This document shows, piece by piece, positions 34,050-45,379 of a stretch of 64,000 nucleotides of DNA (its first letter is position 1; each line of letters opens with the position of its first letter). This DNA comes from Camelus bactrianus. Taxonomy: Eukaryota; Chordata; Mammalia; Artiodactyla; Camelidae. The translations under genes were made by a program, and so were the position numbers. Under the pieces are notes generated by a model, which searched no databases, was not told where the DNA came from, and was given only the letters and a program-made list of their open reading frames with translations. Location: NCBI RefSeq assembly GCF_048773025.1, contig NC_133544.1, positions 8,246,001 through 8,310,000 of the forward strand. The letters run 5' to 3'.

Positions 34050-34440
34050 CAGGATGCACAAGTTATTGGAGGCAGTAAGTAAATTCCTCTAATACAGGAG
34101 CTGATGGAGGGACCCATGAGGCCCACCTCTGAGGTGCAGAGGAAGGACGAATGACTCAGCCCGGGGTCCTGAAAAATACCTTGGAGTCCCCAACTGACTG
34201 GAGAGCCAGGGGGGTCATGGAAGGGTGGAAAGACATTCCTAGGAGGGAAGAGCAGAGGCAAAGCTACAGAAGTTTGAATGCCATGCTATGTATGCCCAAC
34301 TGAGAAATTTAGTGAGTATAGAGAAATGATATGGGTTAGGATGTGTAGAAGGCAAGTCTTAAGTGGCAGGATGATCCAGACCTTGGTGCCCAGCTATTCT
34401 GGTTAAGAAGCCTGGGCTTGATTTGATCAGCCAAGCAGAG
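34050..34440 (+). repeat. Probable L2 LINE fragment
   Basis: 'gaaagacattcctaggaggg' then 'aagagcagaggcaaagctac' resembles L2 sense text in the segment before the 3' end. Diverged. Confidence 0.45.
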
Positions 34441-35365
34441 TCATGTGGCTCCAATAGTAACCAAATACAATCTGATCAGCATCCTTACAAAATCACACTT
34501 CCTTGTTGGAGCCCAAAGTCCCTTATTTGATCATTTAGGTGGGAGTCTTATAAAGGTGGGAGAAGACTCATCTCTCCTGACTTTATCATCCTTCAGTTGG
34601 CCAACTTTTGCATGTGTCCACCAAGTAGCTTATCTGCAGGAGAGTCCCAGGCACCCGGGCTGTGACTCACACAGGTTCTTCTGCAAACCTGATGTAAAGC
34701 TTCCTGCTGTAAGGCTTTACTTAGCAACATGTTCCTTCACTGCAGACAAGTGACAGCCAGTGACTAATGTGTGGATGCAAAGGTGTTGCCCAGAGCGTAC
34801 ACTAGAGGAAAGATTAATAGATTCAGTACTTGTCCTGTGCATGGGTTTGGATGGGAGCTGATTTTAAACCAACAGTGAGTCACGATGTTCACTTTCTCCT
34901 CTTATCAGGCTAAATAAAGGACTGTCTGAATTCTGACCTATGAACCTTACCTGTTCAAAGGAGTCCTCTTTACCTTTGTGGGCCATTGAATAATCATAGT
35001 GACTCAGTGATGCATAGTGTTATTCTTGCTTTCTGTTTAGCATCTTTGTCTCTCTAAGTCTCTGTCCCTCCAACTGTTTCTCTCTCTCTCTCTCTGCAGC
35101 ATTTCATGTGGATATTCTACAAGTATCTCTGCCAGGCATTATTAAAGATTTAAAGAATATGAATGTATAATTCCTAGTCTTATTGCTAAGAATTTACATA
35201 GTTGGAAAGAAGCCACAATAACACAGAGGAGGTTTGTCGTGTGAAATAGTAATGCCAGCTCTAAGTGCAGGCACCTTCTCATTCATGGCTGGGCCATCGC
35301 CCCAGGGAGGCATTCCATGGCCTGGTCTACAGTGATGCTTTTGGGAGGATTTGGATGGACAGAGA
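34441..35365. other. No gene; TC tract at 35073-35096
   Basis: A (TC)n run ending 'ctctctgcag' at 35098 resembles a splice acceptor, but the following sequence hits a stop after 17 codons in the first frame and shows no donor. The 102-residue frame at 34445-34753 has no domain. Confidence 0.4.
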
Positions 35366-35369
35366 AGCT

Positions 35370-35482
35370 AAAACTGTGCCCATTGAGTCCCTGCTCCGTG
35401 GCTGGCCTGTGCTGGGTTCTGGAGATGCAGATGAGTTAGGGACAGCCCCTGCCTTCTTGGAACCCAGGTCCAGGCAGTATCC
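35370..35482 (+). repeat. L2 LINE fragment
   Basis: 'gctgggttctggagatgcag' then 'acagcccctgccttcttgga' is the conserved L2 segment usually reading 'gctggggatacagcagtgaa' and 'ccctgccctcatggagc'. Confidence 0.6.
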
Positions 35483-36329
35483 CATGTGTGTCATGAAGCA
35501 TGAGCAGTCAGATCCTGCTTGTCTTCAGGAACTGGATTTAGCTTGATGCTGGAGAATCTCCTTTGCTTCTTGGGCCACAGAGTCCTTATGTGTAAGGGAC
35601 AAAACTTTGTGACCTTTCAGGCCATCACAGATCTAGTCTTTTGATTTCTGGAAATAGAGGTGTCGCTGTCTATGGTGCTGACTGGTAAAGAAGACAGGAC
35701 AGGATGCGGGTTTCTGGAAATCTGAGAGTCTCAACATATATTTCAAAAGGTCTCCATTACTTCCCTTCCCAATCAACTAACCTCTTCTGAGCCTAGCAGT
35801 GGCTGGGAGGGGTGAGCAGTGGAAGCTGGAGGGTGAATACAAGACTGTCTCCCTTTGTCTATTAGAAGAGGACAGCAGTCTGAGGACTTGGTTCTCCCCT
35901 TCTTTCAAGGAACCTGGGGTCAGCAGCTGAGAGGCCAAGTCAAGGCCCTTGGATCAGGAAGATCTGTGATGGATCAGTTGGACTTTCTGTGTTCCAGATT
36001 CCTTTCCTGCACTCAGGGATAATGTGGCAATACCAGGTATAGAACCCAGGTCTCCTGATGGCACTGAAGTTAACTCATTGCCTCACCCACTGTTGCATGT
36101 TTTCATCTTAACCACACATAGATATCCTACTGTGAACTGACCCTGCTCTAAAACTCCGTGTGGGCTGCTTTTTTTTTTTTTCATGTTAGTGTACAAATCA
36201 GGGCAATATACGAGATGGGAGCCTTGGTTTGGCGGGTCACATATATGATGCCTTCGGAATTTCTCAGCCCATCCTCAGTCCCCATGGTGTTTGTACTTTA
36301 GGAATTTCCATTTTGCTTCTGTATTATAT
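35483..36329. other. No gene; weak MIR-like piece
   Basis: Around 36030-36095 'tagaacccaggtctcctgat' looks like an antisense MIR scrap. A T run lies at 36171-36181. Otherwise unassigned. Confidence 0.4.
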
Positions 36330-36545
36330 AAGTGTTGCCTGGGGGAGCATGGAGATGTTACATGTAATTATGGTGAATCATTTAGCAAACAATTAAGGAT
36401 AGAGAACAAATAAGTTTCTGTTTCCAAAACTCCTTCTTTAATCACTTTGCACCTGGAACAAATATTAAGATAATTAATCACTGCCAGCCTGTCAGTCATA
36501 AGGACAGTGTTTCTGATTAATTATGCAGAGTTGATACTTAGTCCA
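36330..36545. other. AT-rich non-repeat block with TAATTA motifs
   Basis: Three TAATTA cores at 36365-36370, 36471-36476 and 36518-36523, with further 'aattaa' words. No family repeat text. This could be a conserved noncoding element, but conservation cannot be seen from one sequence. Confidence 0.3.
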
Positions 36546-37134
36546 GGAGTGAACTGAAGTTTTGTTCAAGGTCACACTCTGAATTCTGGATCCCCTCTCT
36601 GTGGGCAGAGATTCAAGTCAGTTCTGATGCTTCCTCCAGGATTATCTGTTCTGGGCCTGGCTGTCATCAGCAACGAATTCCTCACAATCTAGCTATTTCA
36701 TCAGAGCATTTTCTGTATGACCTTGTGTAAACTTCCACTCTTGGAGGAGGAGGGAGAGACTTTCCAGTAATTCTTCAGAGATCAGATTGTGGTATTTTTG
36801 TTATACAACGGCCCCTTGGAGAATCAGATGAGTCTGGGAAGTCTGCTAGCATTTGGAAGCAGGTTGAGGTGGTGCCAGGTAGTAGAATTGCCCCATCAGG
36901 GTCTGAGGTTGGCCTCAGAAAGCAGATGACTTCTTGACTGGGAGGCTCAGAGAGCCAAGAGCTCAAAGGGAGATCCCCAGGCTAGAGGGATATGCTGGGT
37001 ACTTACAAACCCCAGTACTCACACGGGGTTTGGCACATGGTGGGAGCTATTAAATATTAGTTTGAACAGATGGATAAATAAGTGAATCAAAACTTTATGC
37101 CTCAGTCCTTGCCACAGAACAGGTGTAAGGATCA
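36546..37134. other. No gene recognised
   Basis: Unassigned DNA. A small L2/MIR-like tail ('ttggcacatggtgggagcta') lies near 37030. Confidence 0.4.
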
Positions 37135-37425
37135 AACTCTTATTCCTCCTTCATGCTTCAGTTTACACTGGAACTTCTTGAGGAGATTTCAGCAACTCCC
37201 TCTGCTGTATTGGGGGCCACCCTGAACTCCCACTTGCCCCCTTCACCTCCATCTCAGCTCAGAACACACTGAAGAGAGACTGTCTGCTTATCTGCCTGTT
37301 TCCCTGGGACTGTGAGCCTCTGGGGGCAAGGGCTGTCTTATTCACCCCTGCATCTCTGGTGTCCACCTAGGACTCAGCACATAATGGGTGTCCAGTAAGT
37401 ACTAGTTGAGTAAATGAAGGAAACT
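37135..37425 (+). repeat. L2 LINE 3' end
   Basis: 'ctgggactgtgagcctctgg', 'gggcaagggctgtcttattc', 'actcagcacataatgggtgt' and 'agttgagtaaatgaagg' follow the L2 terminus. An (AAAC)n run follows at 37436-37453. Confidence 0.75.
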
Positions 37426-38003
37426 AGGAATTAGAAACAAACAAACAAACAAAGACAACCAAGTATAAAGCAGTGGTAGATGTATGTGTGTGTGCAAGAG
37501 ACGGTCCCAATGGGGCCAGAAGGACCCTGAAACATAGGCCAAGTGGGGTCTGTGAGTTGGGAGAGGAGCAGCGTAGAGGAGCTGGTGCTCAGGAGGCAGG
37601 TAATCTTGGTATGTTCAGTGGTGCTGTGGGGAGGGCAAAGCTGAGGGAAGCTGTGGCTGTGCAGGGGCCCCTGCATGTTTGGGGTAGGATGGCTCATAGG
37701 ACTGTCTGCACTGAATGCAGGGAATCAAGTTGTGGATTTCTCCCTTGACCATCCAAGTCATTATGGCCCCAGGCCACTGCTACTGGATTGGCTAGCAGAA
37801 GCCAAAAACCTCAGCTCTAAGAGAATGAGCACAGTGTAATATGATCTTCAGGGCTTACCTCCTTGAAATCCTAGACTCTGGACCTTGCTGGCTATGAGCC
37901 CTAGTTTGGCCGTTTTGGTCCTAGCTGACCTGTCTGGGCTCATCACCCATGGCACCTATATCCTCCCAACCTTCCTGGTACCACTCAGTCCCCAGGGACT
38001 CAA
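37426..38003. other. No gene recognised
   Basis: Unassigned DNA. Frames at 37431-37697 (minus) and 37473-37748 (plus) overlap and show no domain. Confidence 0.4.
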
Positions 38004-38004
38004 T

Positions 38005-38128
38005 CTCCAGTTGTGTGATCTGAGAGGCAGTGTGGTCCCAGGGGAGTGAGCTCTGACTTGGTTTTGAATCCCAGCCTTACCACTTCCTGCCATGTGGCCT
38101 GGGCCTCAGTTTCCTCATTTTTAATTTC
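38005..38128 (+). repeat. MIR SINE
   Basis: 'gaggcagtgtggtcccaggg', 'ttgaatcccagccttaccac', 'ctgggcctcagtttcctcat' in MIR order. The 3' half is missing. Confidence 0.75.
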
Positions 38129-38744
38129 ACCTTTAACAGAAAATTTTATAGTAAAGAATACATCTTAAAATCCAGTAAAGGCTGCAAGTTAAAAAATGGC
38201 AGATTGAACACATGTCTAGCTTTGCTCCCTTCTGAAAAAAGGGAGTGGGTCTCTTTAAATGAGAAAATCACTTCCTTCCATCCTAGGAAAGCAATTTGAA
38301 TTTTTAAGTGAATGAATTCCTTCTCTCTGTTTCCTCTCTTTTCCTTTTTGGAACCACTTTTATTTAGGCATCGGACCTTCTGCACTGGTCCTCGCATATT
38401 CTTATCATTTAAACGCCTACTTTCTCGTCTCCTTGTCACTCAGTCTACTTTCCAAGAGATTTTCCAACTTTATCACACTACCCCTTGATTGAACTTTTCA
38501 TTTCTGCTGTCATACTTTAGGTTTCCTTTTGGTCTTGGAATAGTCCTTTTTTAGCCCCTCTGTTGAAAGCACCCTTCTCCACTAGAAAAGATATTAATGA
38601 TGCTGACTGTTAAGACTAGCAAGGATAATTTATTTCAAGCTTACTCCTTTCTGCATAGCTTCCATTTCTTTCAAGTGGCTTTTTGTTTGTTTGTTTTGGT
38701 ATCTTTCATCTTGAGTGTGTTCTCAAGTTTCTTTGCTCATTTTC
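38129..38744. other. No gene recognised
   Basis: AT-rich unassigned DNA. The 97-residue minus-strand frame at 38146-38439 is Lys/Arg/Glu-rich without a recognisable domain. Confidence 0.4.
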
Positions 38745-40550
38745 TCATCTGAGGACACCCACCGAGGCGCAGGACTACAGAAGAAGATAGACCTGCCCAC
38801 ACTAAGGCACACAGCCCTGCCATTCCAGAACGCGGGGGGCAAAGTGGAACTCCACATTCAGAGGGCAAGAACAATTTTCTTTTTCTTTCTTTTTTTAAGT
38901 TGAAGCGTAGCCAGTTTACAATGTTGCATCAGTTTCTGGTGTACAGCATAATGTTTCAGTCATGCATGTACATACATATATTAGGTTTCATATTCTTTTT
39001 CATTATAGGTTACTACAAGATGTTGAATATAGTCCCCTGTGCTATATGGAAGAACCTTCTTGTTTTGTGAGGATTTTCCTTGTAGTTCTGATAGCAAGAA
39101 ATATTCTACCAATGTTCAGTAGGTATTTTGTGTGAACTGTTTCACATGCAGATGTAGTTTTTGTTGCATTTGCAGGAGAGGGTGAGCCCAGCATCCTCCA
39201 CTTTGCCATCTTGGCAATCCCCTCCAAAACAGTTTTCACAGGGAGGACTGAGAATCAGAACGGCTTGAGACTTCTGAACGCCGACACTGTACGTGAGGAG
39301 ACAGAGGAGAGAAGCCTTCCAAATTCTGAAGGAGAATGACTTCCGCCTACAATTCTATGCCCAGCCAGACTATTATTAAAGTGTAAGGATAGACTGCAGA
39401 CAGTTTTAGGATTTACATTCTCCTTGGGAAGCTATTGGAGGATGTGCTGCATCAAAATGAGAGGGTGAGTCCTGGGAGAGCAGGACACATAAGCCAGGAG
39501 ATGGGATGCAGCAGAAGGGATATGTGAGGGCAATCCCCAGAATGCTGGTAGAGGAAGATCCTGAGACGTCAGCTGCGGGGCAGATGGAGGGAAGTCAGTC
39601 CAGATCAGGGCAGGTCAAAGCCTCCAGGACAGGTTTCTCCATGACGCAATTGATAGATCATCTGTGTTTTTGGACACATCAGGAGGAGACTTATATATCA
39701 GGAGGGTCCAGGGTTGAGTTAGTGATAAGCACATTAAAAAACTAAGCAGAGAGTATGGGGGAGAAAGAATGAATGACAGTTCAGGTTTGATGAGAAGGAC
39801 ACCCAGATGGAATTAGATGTTCAAAAGAGTGATGGAGTTGTGGGGAACATCTGTGAACTGCAAAGGAGGAGGAGACAGGAGAAGGCAGGAGCGCCCTCGA
39901 AATGCATGCAGTGTGGACCCACATGAAGGACAGAGGGAAGGGAGGAAGATGGGGTAGGAAGAATCTGGACTGTGGTGCAGTTTTCAGAAAGAAATAGCTA
40001 GAACAATGGGGAGTTCTCCAGCCAATGATGCCCATAGGAGGAGTTTTGTGTCTTGCAGGAATGGACCTGTCATTGAGGTGCAGGACAGGGGCCTTGGAGC
40101 AAATGTGGAGATGGACCCCGAGGGGCTGCAGCTGAGACCGTCAGTCAGTGGTGCTCTGAGAAGCAAGAGATCTAATTGGTGCGTTTTCATGGCCACTATA
40201 CCAAGGAGAACAAGCACACCCTGCATGGCTTGGTTTGGTTTTGCACTCACGTCGCTGTAATAATGCAAGAGTGGCTGTTGATCTAAATAAAATGGCAGAA
40301 TCACCATGTTGGGAGGATGAAGGCAGGAGGTGTGTATGTAGTGGGTGTGGGAGGTGGTAAAAGAGGGCTGGATTCTGTAGTGGAAAGTGGAGAGATGATG
40401 CTCCCAAATCAAGTGATAGAAACATATTACCTAGAGACATGGACGTGGGTATGGAAAGAATCAGCAAAAAGAATTGAGAGTGGTTACTCTCGAGGACCAG
40501 GACAGTGAGGGAAGGGAGAGGAGGACAGAGAAGGGAGAAAGCCTGTAAAA
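38745..40550 (+). repeat. Old L1M/HAL1-type element, split by a younger L1
   Basis: Left arm 38745-38879 ('gacctgcccacactaaggca', 'cacattcagagggcaaga') continues directly into the right arm from 39238 ('tgagaatcagaacggcttga', 'ccaaattctgaaggagaatg', 'ctacaattctatgcccagcc') once the younger insertion and one TSD copy are removed. The downstream part to about 40550 is more diverged and its end is approximate. Confidence 0.65.
38868..39237 (-). mobile_element. Mini-L1: 3' end fused to 5' end, with TSD
   Basis: The inserted unit is 38880-39225. The left 180 bases are the camelid-type L1 3' UTR antisense ('tttctggtgtacagcataat'). At about 39060 it switches to what reads, on the minus strand, as an L1 5' start ('caagatggcaaagtggagga'), at 39225. 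Flanks 'agaacaattttc' (38868-38879) and 'aaaacagttttc' (39226-39237) match 10 of 12. Nearly all of the roughly 6-kb body is absent. Confidence 0.75.
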
Positions 40551-41338
40551 ATCAAGACAAGAATTGATTAGGAAGCTCGGTCACGTCCCCGGTAAGTTCT
40601 CAGGAAGTAGAGGTCGCGGCGACAACAATGATGGCGTCCCAGAGCCTGAACTATAGTAGGTCTCCACTTAGTATTTGTCCCTCTCCCTCCTTGAAGGGCG
40701 AGCAGCTAGCAATGGGTGCTCGCTTTAAGGATTTCTTATTAAGGGATCAGAGCTTTTTAGCATCCATCTGCCTCTCAAACCAGCCACCTTAGGGGGAGCC
40801 AGAGCTGATGTTTCATTCCACGTTAACGTTTACAGTGTGTGGACACCTTCTTCCTTCCCTCCCTTTCCTGAGCAGGTGGAGTCTGTGCTGCGGAGCAAAC
40901 CTCTTAATGGTGCAGGAGAGGAGGATGGCCTGTGTGTTTTAATAAGCAAAAAATTGCCAAGGGGAAGAGCTACTGGCTCAGGTGACGTCCGCCCACAGAT
41001 GGGGCTGGCAGGTAAGAGGAGTGGAGCTGGCCGCAGCCACAACCCCTCTAGCTGTGCCTGTGGGAAGGAGCCAGACAGGATCGGGAGAGCAGGAGAGGTT
41101 CCACGCGCCCCTGGAAGTCCACTGCAGTGGGTGGGGCTGCAGTGGGGAAGGCTTCGCTTAGTCGGGCCACAAGGACATTCCTAAGGACATCTGAGCTCTA
41201 ACCGCACTGGCTGCAGCTGGAGAAAAGTGGAATCTTGGGGAGACTGTCCAGTTCTGCTCATCATTTATGCTGATGGTCCCACTGTCTTTGAAGATGGAAA
41301 GCTTGGGCCAGTGTGTTGGCAAAAGCTCATAAAAGCAA
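40551..41338. other. No gene; modestly CpG-containing
   Basis: 'aggtcgcggcgacaacaatg' near 40610 is the most CpG-dense spot but far too short for an island. The 115-residue frame 40837-41184 has no recognisable domain. Confidence 0.4.
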
Positions 41339-41339
41339 A

Positions 41340-41562
41340 AGCACAGTGCTCACCTGGGTTCTGAGCAATGAGGTCTTAAACAGGCTCTGCTGCCCTGTAG
41401 GACCTGGGCGGTCTCCTCCTCCCATTTCTGGGCCTCGGTTTCCCCATCGGTAAAATGAGAGATCCCCTACAAATATTCTGGCACTTGCAAGTTTCTATTT
41501 GGCACGGTGCCCACACACAGCAGGCCAGTCACAGGCATCTACAGAGTGAATGCATGAATGCT
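41340..41562 (+). repeat. MIR SINE
   Basis: 'tctgggcctcggtttcccca', 'tcggtaaaatgagagatccc', 'cagagtgaatgcatgaatg' in MIR order. Diverged. Confidence 0.65.
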
Positions 41563-42092
41563 ATCACACCCTTGGGGGACAGCTGTTTGGAAGGAATGGT
41601 CCTTTCCACCTCTTAAGTATAAGAGACAGAGAAAGCAGGAAGGATGGAGGACTGGTTGGGAAATTTAAGAATGAACAGAGGAGCCCTAAACATGGCTTTT
41701 GGGACCTCCCGGGGGAGGGGAAAGACCAGCCATTCACCCAGCGTGGAGAGAGGAGGCGTGGCTGAAAGCGGCAGGCTGATGCCTGTGGGTTACCGTGGCA
41801 ACAGCAGCTGGTGGGAAAGGCAGCTAGAGGATGCCGAAAGCGGCTCCCCTTCTCCTTCTTGGTTTAAATCACCAGCTTTGTTTCTGCCAAGGGGGAGAGG
41901 AGCAGCAGTGAGTAGGAAGAGGGGCAAATGGAGGGGAAACTCTGGTGGGGGGAGGGTGTGCAAAACTCATCTTTGAAACCATGAAAAAAAAATCCATCCC
42001 CTTTTAAGCAAACTGCCTGTTTTATAATTTGAGGGTAGAAGTAAATTTTAACAATTTCAGCGGCAACCCAGCAGCTTCTGTGTGGCGGGCTT
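41563..42092. other. No gene recognised
   Basis: GC-rich, purine-skewed unassigned DNA. Overlapping frames at 41550-41765 and 41644-41976 are Gly/Arg/Ser-rich with no domain. Confidence 0.4.
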
Positions 42093-42094
42093 CT

Positions 42095-42285
42095 TGCTCA
42101 GCCCTTGATGTGCATGATTAGTTTCAACCTCACCGTGGCTGCCATCGAGACAGGGGATCAGGCCTGTTTTATAGATGGGGAAACTGAGCCTCAGGGAAGG
42201 TGAGTGCCTGCACCTAAGGGCAACACAGCCATGGAGTCTGGCTCCGGACCCTGTGACTTACACCCTCTGCCAAGTTGCCGTGATG
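42095..42285 (-). repeat. MIR SINE, antisense
   Basis: 'gttttatagatggggaaact' then 'gagcctcagggaaggtgagt' and 'ggagtctggctccggaccct' is a clear antisense MIR. Confidence 0.8.
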
Positions 42286-42499
42286 TAACCCAAGGTAGGT
42301 AGGTGAGAAGTCACAATGACTGTTCTTCATTTTCCTTCTCAAGAGATAAATTTCAAGGTGGGAACCCTTGACCCATGCCATGGAAAGACATCTGCTTCCT
42401 GTGGCTGGAAGGCATTGAGTGTTCTCTCCCCTTAAAGTTGATGTGGTCGCCTGTGGTGTGGAGGGGCAAAATCAGTGGGGTGGGCACCGCACAGGCCCT

Positions 42500-42692
42500 G
42501 ACGGTCAGGTCTGCCCCTCCACCTAGCAGGTGTGTGACCTGGGACTGTGCCTCAGTCCCTCTCCTGTCAGTGGGGATTGTCATGGACTTTTTCATAGGGC
42601 TGTAGCCATGACTGAATACACTTAGGCATGTGGAACCCACTGGAGCATCTGACCCACTGCACATGCTCCACAGACATTAGCCATTTTCCTGA
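42500..42692 (+). repeat. MIR SINE
   Basis: 'gtgtgacctgggactgtgcc', 'tcagtccctctcctgtcagt', 'ggggattgtcatggac' and 'gctccacagacattagcc' in MIR order. Confidence 0.65.
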
Positions 42693-42694
42693 AC

Positions 42695-42810
42695 ACTGAT
42701 TTTATAGGAGACAGCAGGGGAGCCGAGAGGAGGGGCGATTCCCCAAAGTCGCACAGCTAGTCGGCCTCCTGGTCCTCAGGTGGGTGGGATGCTCACCCAA
42801 CAGCCGGGCT
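42695..42810 (-). repeat. MIR SINE fragment, antisense
   Basis: 'ttttataggagacagcaggg' then 'ccccaaagtcgcacagctag' and 'tcctggtcctcagg' is an antisense MIR core directly after a sense MIR. Confidence 0.55.
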
Positions 42811-43322
42811 GCCGACTCACACACCTGGTGCACACGGACCCTCATCTATAATGAGCCCAGTCTCTGGTCACAGATGTAACAATGACACAGAGACCACAGC
42901 ACCAGGGAGCTCCCAACTGGAGAAAGAGTGTGATTAATTGGAACCATAAGCCCAAGGAGCCCTGTTACAGTGCCCACGGCACCACCTCCCTTGAGTTCAG
43001 GTTTTGTCAGTGAAAGTCATCGTAATTCATTATGCATGTCACTCATGCTGCCATGATTCAGTAATCAGCTAAGACTTTCCTTGTAGTTCACTAAACAGAC
43101 AATCCTTAGTTCACTGCTCTGGTTTCAGGCAGGGCAAATATCCTTGGGAGTTAGAACAAAATACAGGTGTGAAAACAGCAGAATTCATAGAACGCTGGTG
43201 ACAGAAAGAACCCTAAAAGACCCAGGAGATGGATCTGAATGGAGACCTGTATATGAGGGGTAGGGGATCACTTGGCAGCCCCTACAAATATGGGGATATC
43301 CAAGCAATAAGAGGCATTGAAA
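42811..43322. other. No gene recognised
   Basis: Unassigned DNA. The AT-richer part 42930-43110 has homeodomain-like words ('gtgattaattgg', 'cattatgcatgtc') but no repeat text. Confidence 0.35.
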
Positions 43323-43324
43323 GA

Positions 43325-43492
43325 AGAAAGGGAAGTTACACTCTTGAGCACCTACTAAGTACCCAGCACTAGCTAGGAGCTTCTGTACACATTCACTTGC
43401 TAATCCTTTGTGGTGGGTGTTTTTGCCCCATTTTGCAGGATGGCTAAGCTGAAGCTCCAAAAGAGAGGTAGAAGCTTGTCCGTGGTGAGACA
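43325..43492 (-). repeat. MIR SINE, antisense
   Basis: 'gagcacctactaagtaccca', 'tttgccccattttgcaggat', 'gctgaagctccaaaagagag' follow antisense MIR order. Confidence 0.75.
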
Positions 43493-44168
43493 GCCATGTC
43501 AGTGCTAACGTGCCATGCTCCAGCCCCTGGGTGGATGTGCTGGGGTCTGGGAAGACTGAACTCTCATCCTGAAAGTGGGAATGGAGGCGTGAGTCTTTGT
43601 GATAGACAAGTGAAAGCTTGGGGGTCAGGTTCTCCAGAAACGCAGACTGCTATGTTTACAGCACATGGGTTTTCCAGGGTGAGCAAGAAAGAAGTCATTC
43701 CTTTGCAGTGGGAGCCAGTATGGACAGAATTCCCTGGACTCACTGGGGTGAGTAAAGTGGAATGTCATACAAGGGCTGGCAGGGGCCAGAGGGCCTGGCA
43801 CAGGCGGGCATTCAAGGCTAAGCCATCCATCTTCCCAGAGTGAGTGAGCCAGCTGGGTAGCTGCCTGCCACAGGTCAGTCACACATCTTTGGGGAGAGAT
43901 TATAGTATTACTAGAAGTTGTTGATTCTTATTATTAGAAGGTGGTGTTCTTGGTCGCTTTTAATTTGGGAGATATTGGCTGCATGTTTACTAAAGCCTCA
44001 GCATCACATTTCCTGGGGGAAGCTGCTTTTTGGTGATTCCTGCAAAGGGGAGCGACACTAAATGGGAATTATTGCTACAGAAACCAGAGTTGCTCTGGAG
44101 AGACATTGGACGTGATAACACGTTCCTAAGGGAAAGAAATTGAGTAGGAAGGACCCCTGAGCACCAGC
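43493..44168. other. No gene recognised
   Basis: Unassigned DNA with overlapping frames at 43496-43843 (plus) and 43625-43882 (minus), neither with a domain. Confidence 0.4.
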
Positions 44169-44169
44169 T

Positions 44170-44300
44170 GGCCCAAATGACCCTTTAAAGAGTGTGGACA
44201 CTGAGGCCCCAGGAGGTTCTGTGACATTCCCAAGGTCATCCAGCCAGTTAGTGGCCAAGCCAGGACTGAAACCCAGCTCCCCTGACTCTGAGAACTTGAT
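44170..44300 (-). repeat. MIR SINE, antisense
   Basis: 'cattcccaaggtcatccagc', 'cagttagtggccaagccagg', 'actgaaacccagctcccctg' is a clear antisense MIR 5' half. Confidence 0.75.
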
Positions 44301-45378
44301 GGGAAGCACAAGGGTTCGAGGGTCTCAAGGGAGTCTCGCCAGGTCACCATTGACGGTCCAGGAAACTGCTTGATACCAGCTGGCTAGCATGGGAGCTGAG
44401 ACATGAACCCAGGTCTTCAGATTTCTGGTCAAGGAACCCAACTACTTACCACCCCTAAAGTTGGCACATAAGCCCCACAAACTGTTGGTTTAACCAAATT
44501 GTTAGTTTTGATCAAAGATCTGAAGATCTGAATGGATGTTATAGTGGACTTTTGTTGTATCACTCAGTGCTTTATCTGTATTTGAGGAAATTGCCACATT
44601 TTGAGTCTTTCTTCCCCAAGTAGAAGCCACAAGTCAATTTCCTAGCCTTTCTTGAAGTTAAGAATGTTGCCTAGACTCAGACCACCAGAGGCATCCAATC
44701 AAAGCCTTAAGTTGGAAGAAAGAATAGGAAGCAGACCTCACATAGAATCCTTTCCTCATAAGGACAACAAGAATGGGGGCAGTGGGAGCGTCCAGATCTC
44801 AGAGCCAGCAAAGCCTAAGGACACAGCAGTTGTGTCCTGTGCTCAGCTTCTGTAGGATCTGAATCCAGAGGCCATGAGATCTGGGTAAGCTGGGAGCAGC
44901 ACAGGGGGGCTATTTGGATGCTGTTTCTGGGCCTTTGGTCTCCAGGCACAGTCTTTGGCTCTCTTGGAGATCCTGTAAGTTGCTAATAACCTTTATAAAT
45001 TCCACTTCTACTTAAACTAGATAGAGAGGGACTCATCTGCAACTAAAAATTCTAATTGGCACAAATATCATCATCATCATCATCATAGCTGTGATTTACA
45101 TCTTGGATTTAAAAATGACCGGAGAAAAAAAAAACTGGCTTGTTTTACTTTGTGTGACATCGTAGACCTTGAGACAGCAAGCTGTGCATGCACGGTATGT
45201 ATGCTCATGATTTGCTGGCTGCTGGCTAGTTGGGTAGAGAAATGGATGAAATTCCCATCATAAAATATGCCACAAGCCTGATCTTTCAATTTTTGTTGGT
45301 GGTGTTATTAGGATGATTTTAGCTCCATCTAATAGATGACTACATTAGGAGAAGCTCAAACACTAAAGGACATTAATC
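44301..45378. other. No gene; ATC tract at 45065-45087
   Basis: A scrap like MIR ('gagacatgaacccaggtctt') is near 44400. An (ATC)n run of about 7 units lies at 45065-45087. An A run is at 45125-45134. Otherwise unassigned. Confidence 0.4.
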
Positions 45379-45379
45379 A

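Noticed and set aside
35073-35150. Splice acceptor from the TC tract ending in CAG at 35098
   Set aside because: The next frame closes after 17 codons, no donor follows, and the TC run is a simple repeat.
40560-40640. CpG island or promoter
   Set aside because: Only a few CpGs over tens of bases; no sustained GC or CpG enrichment.
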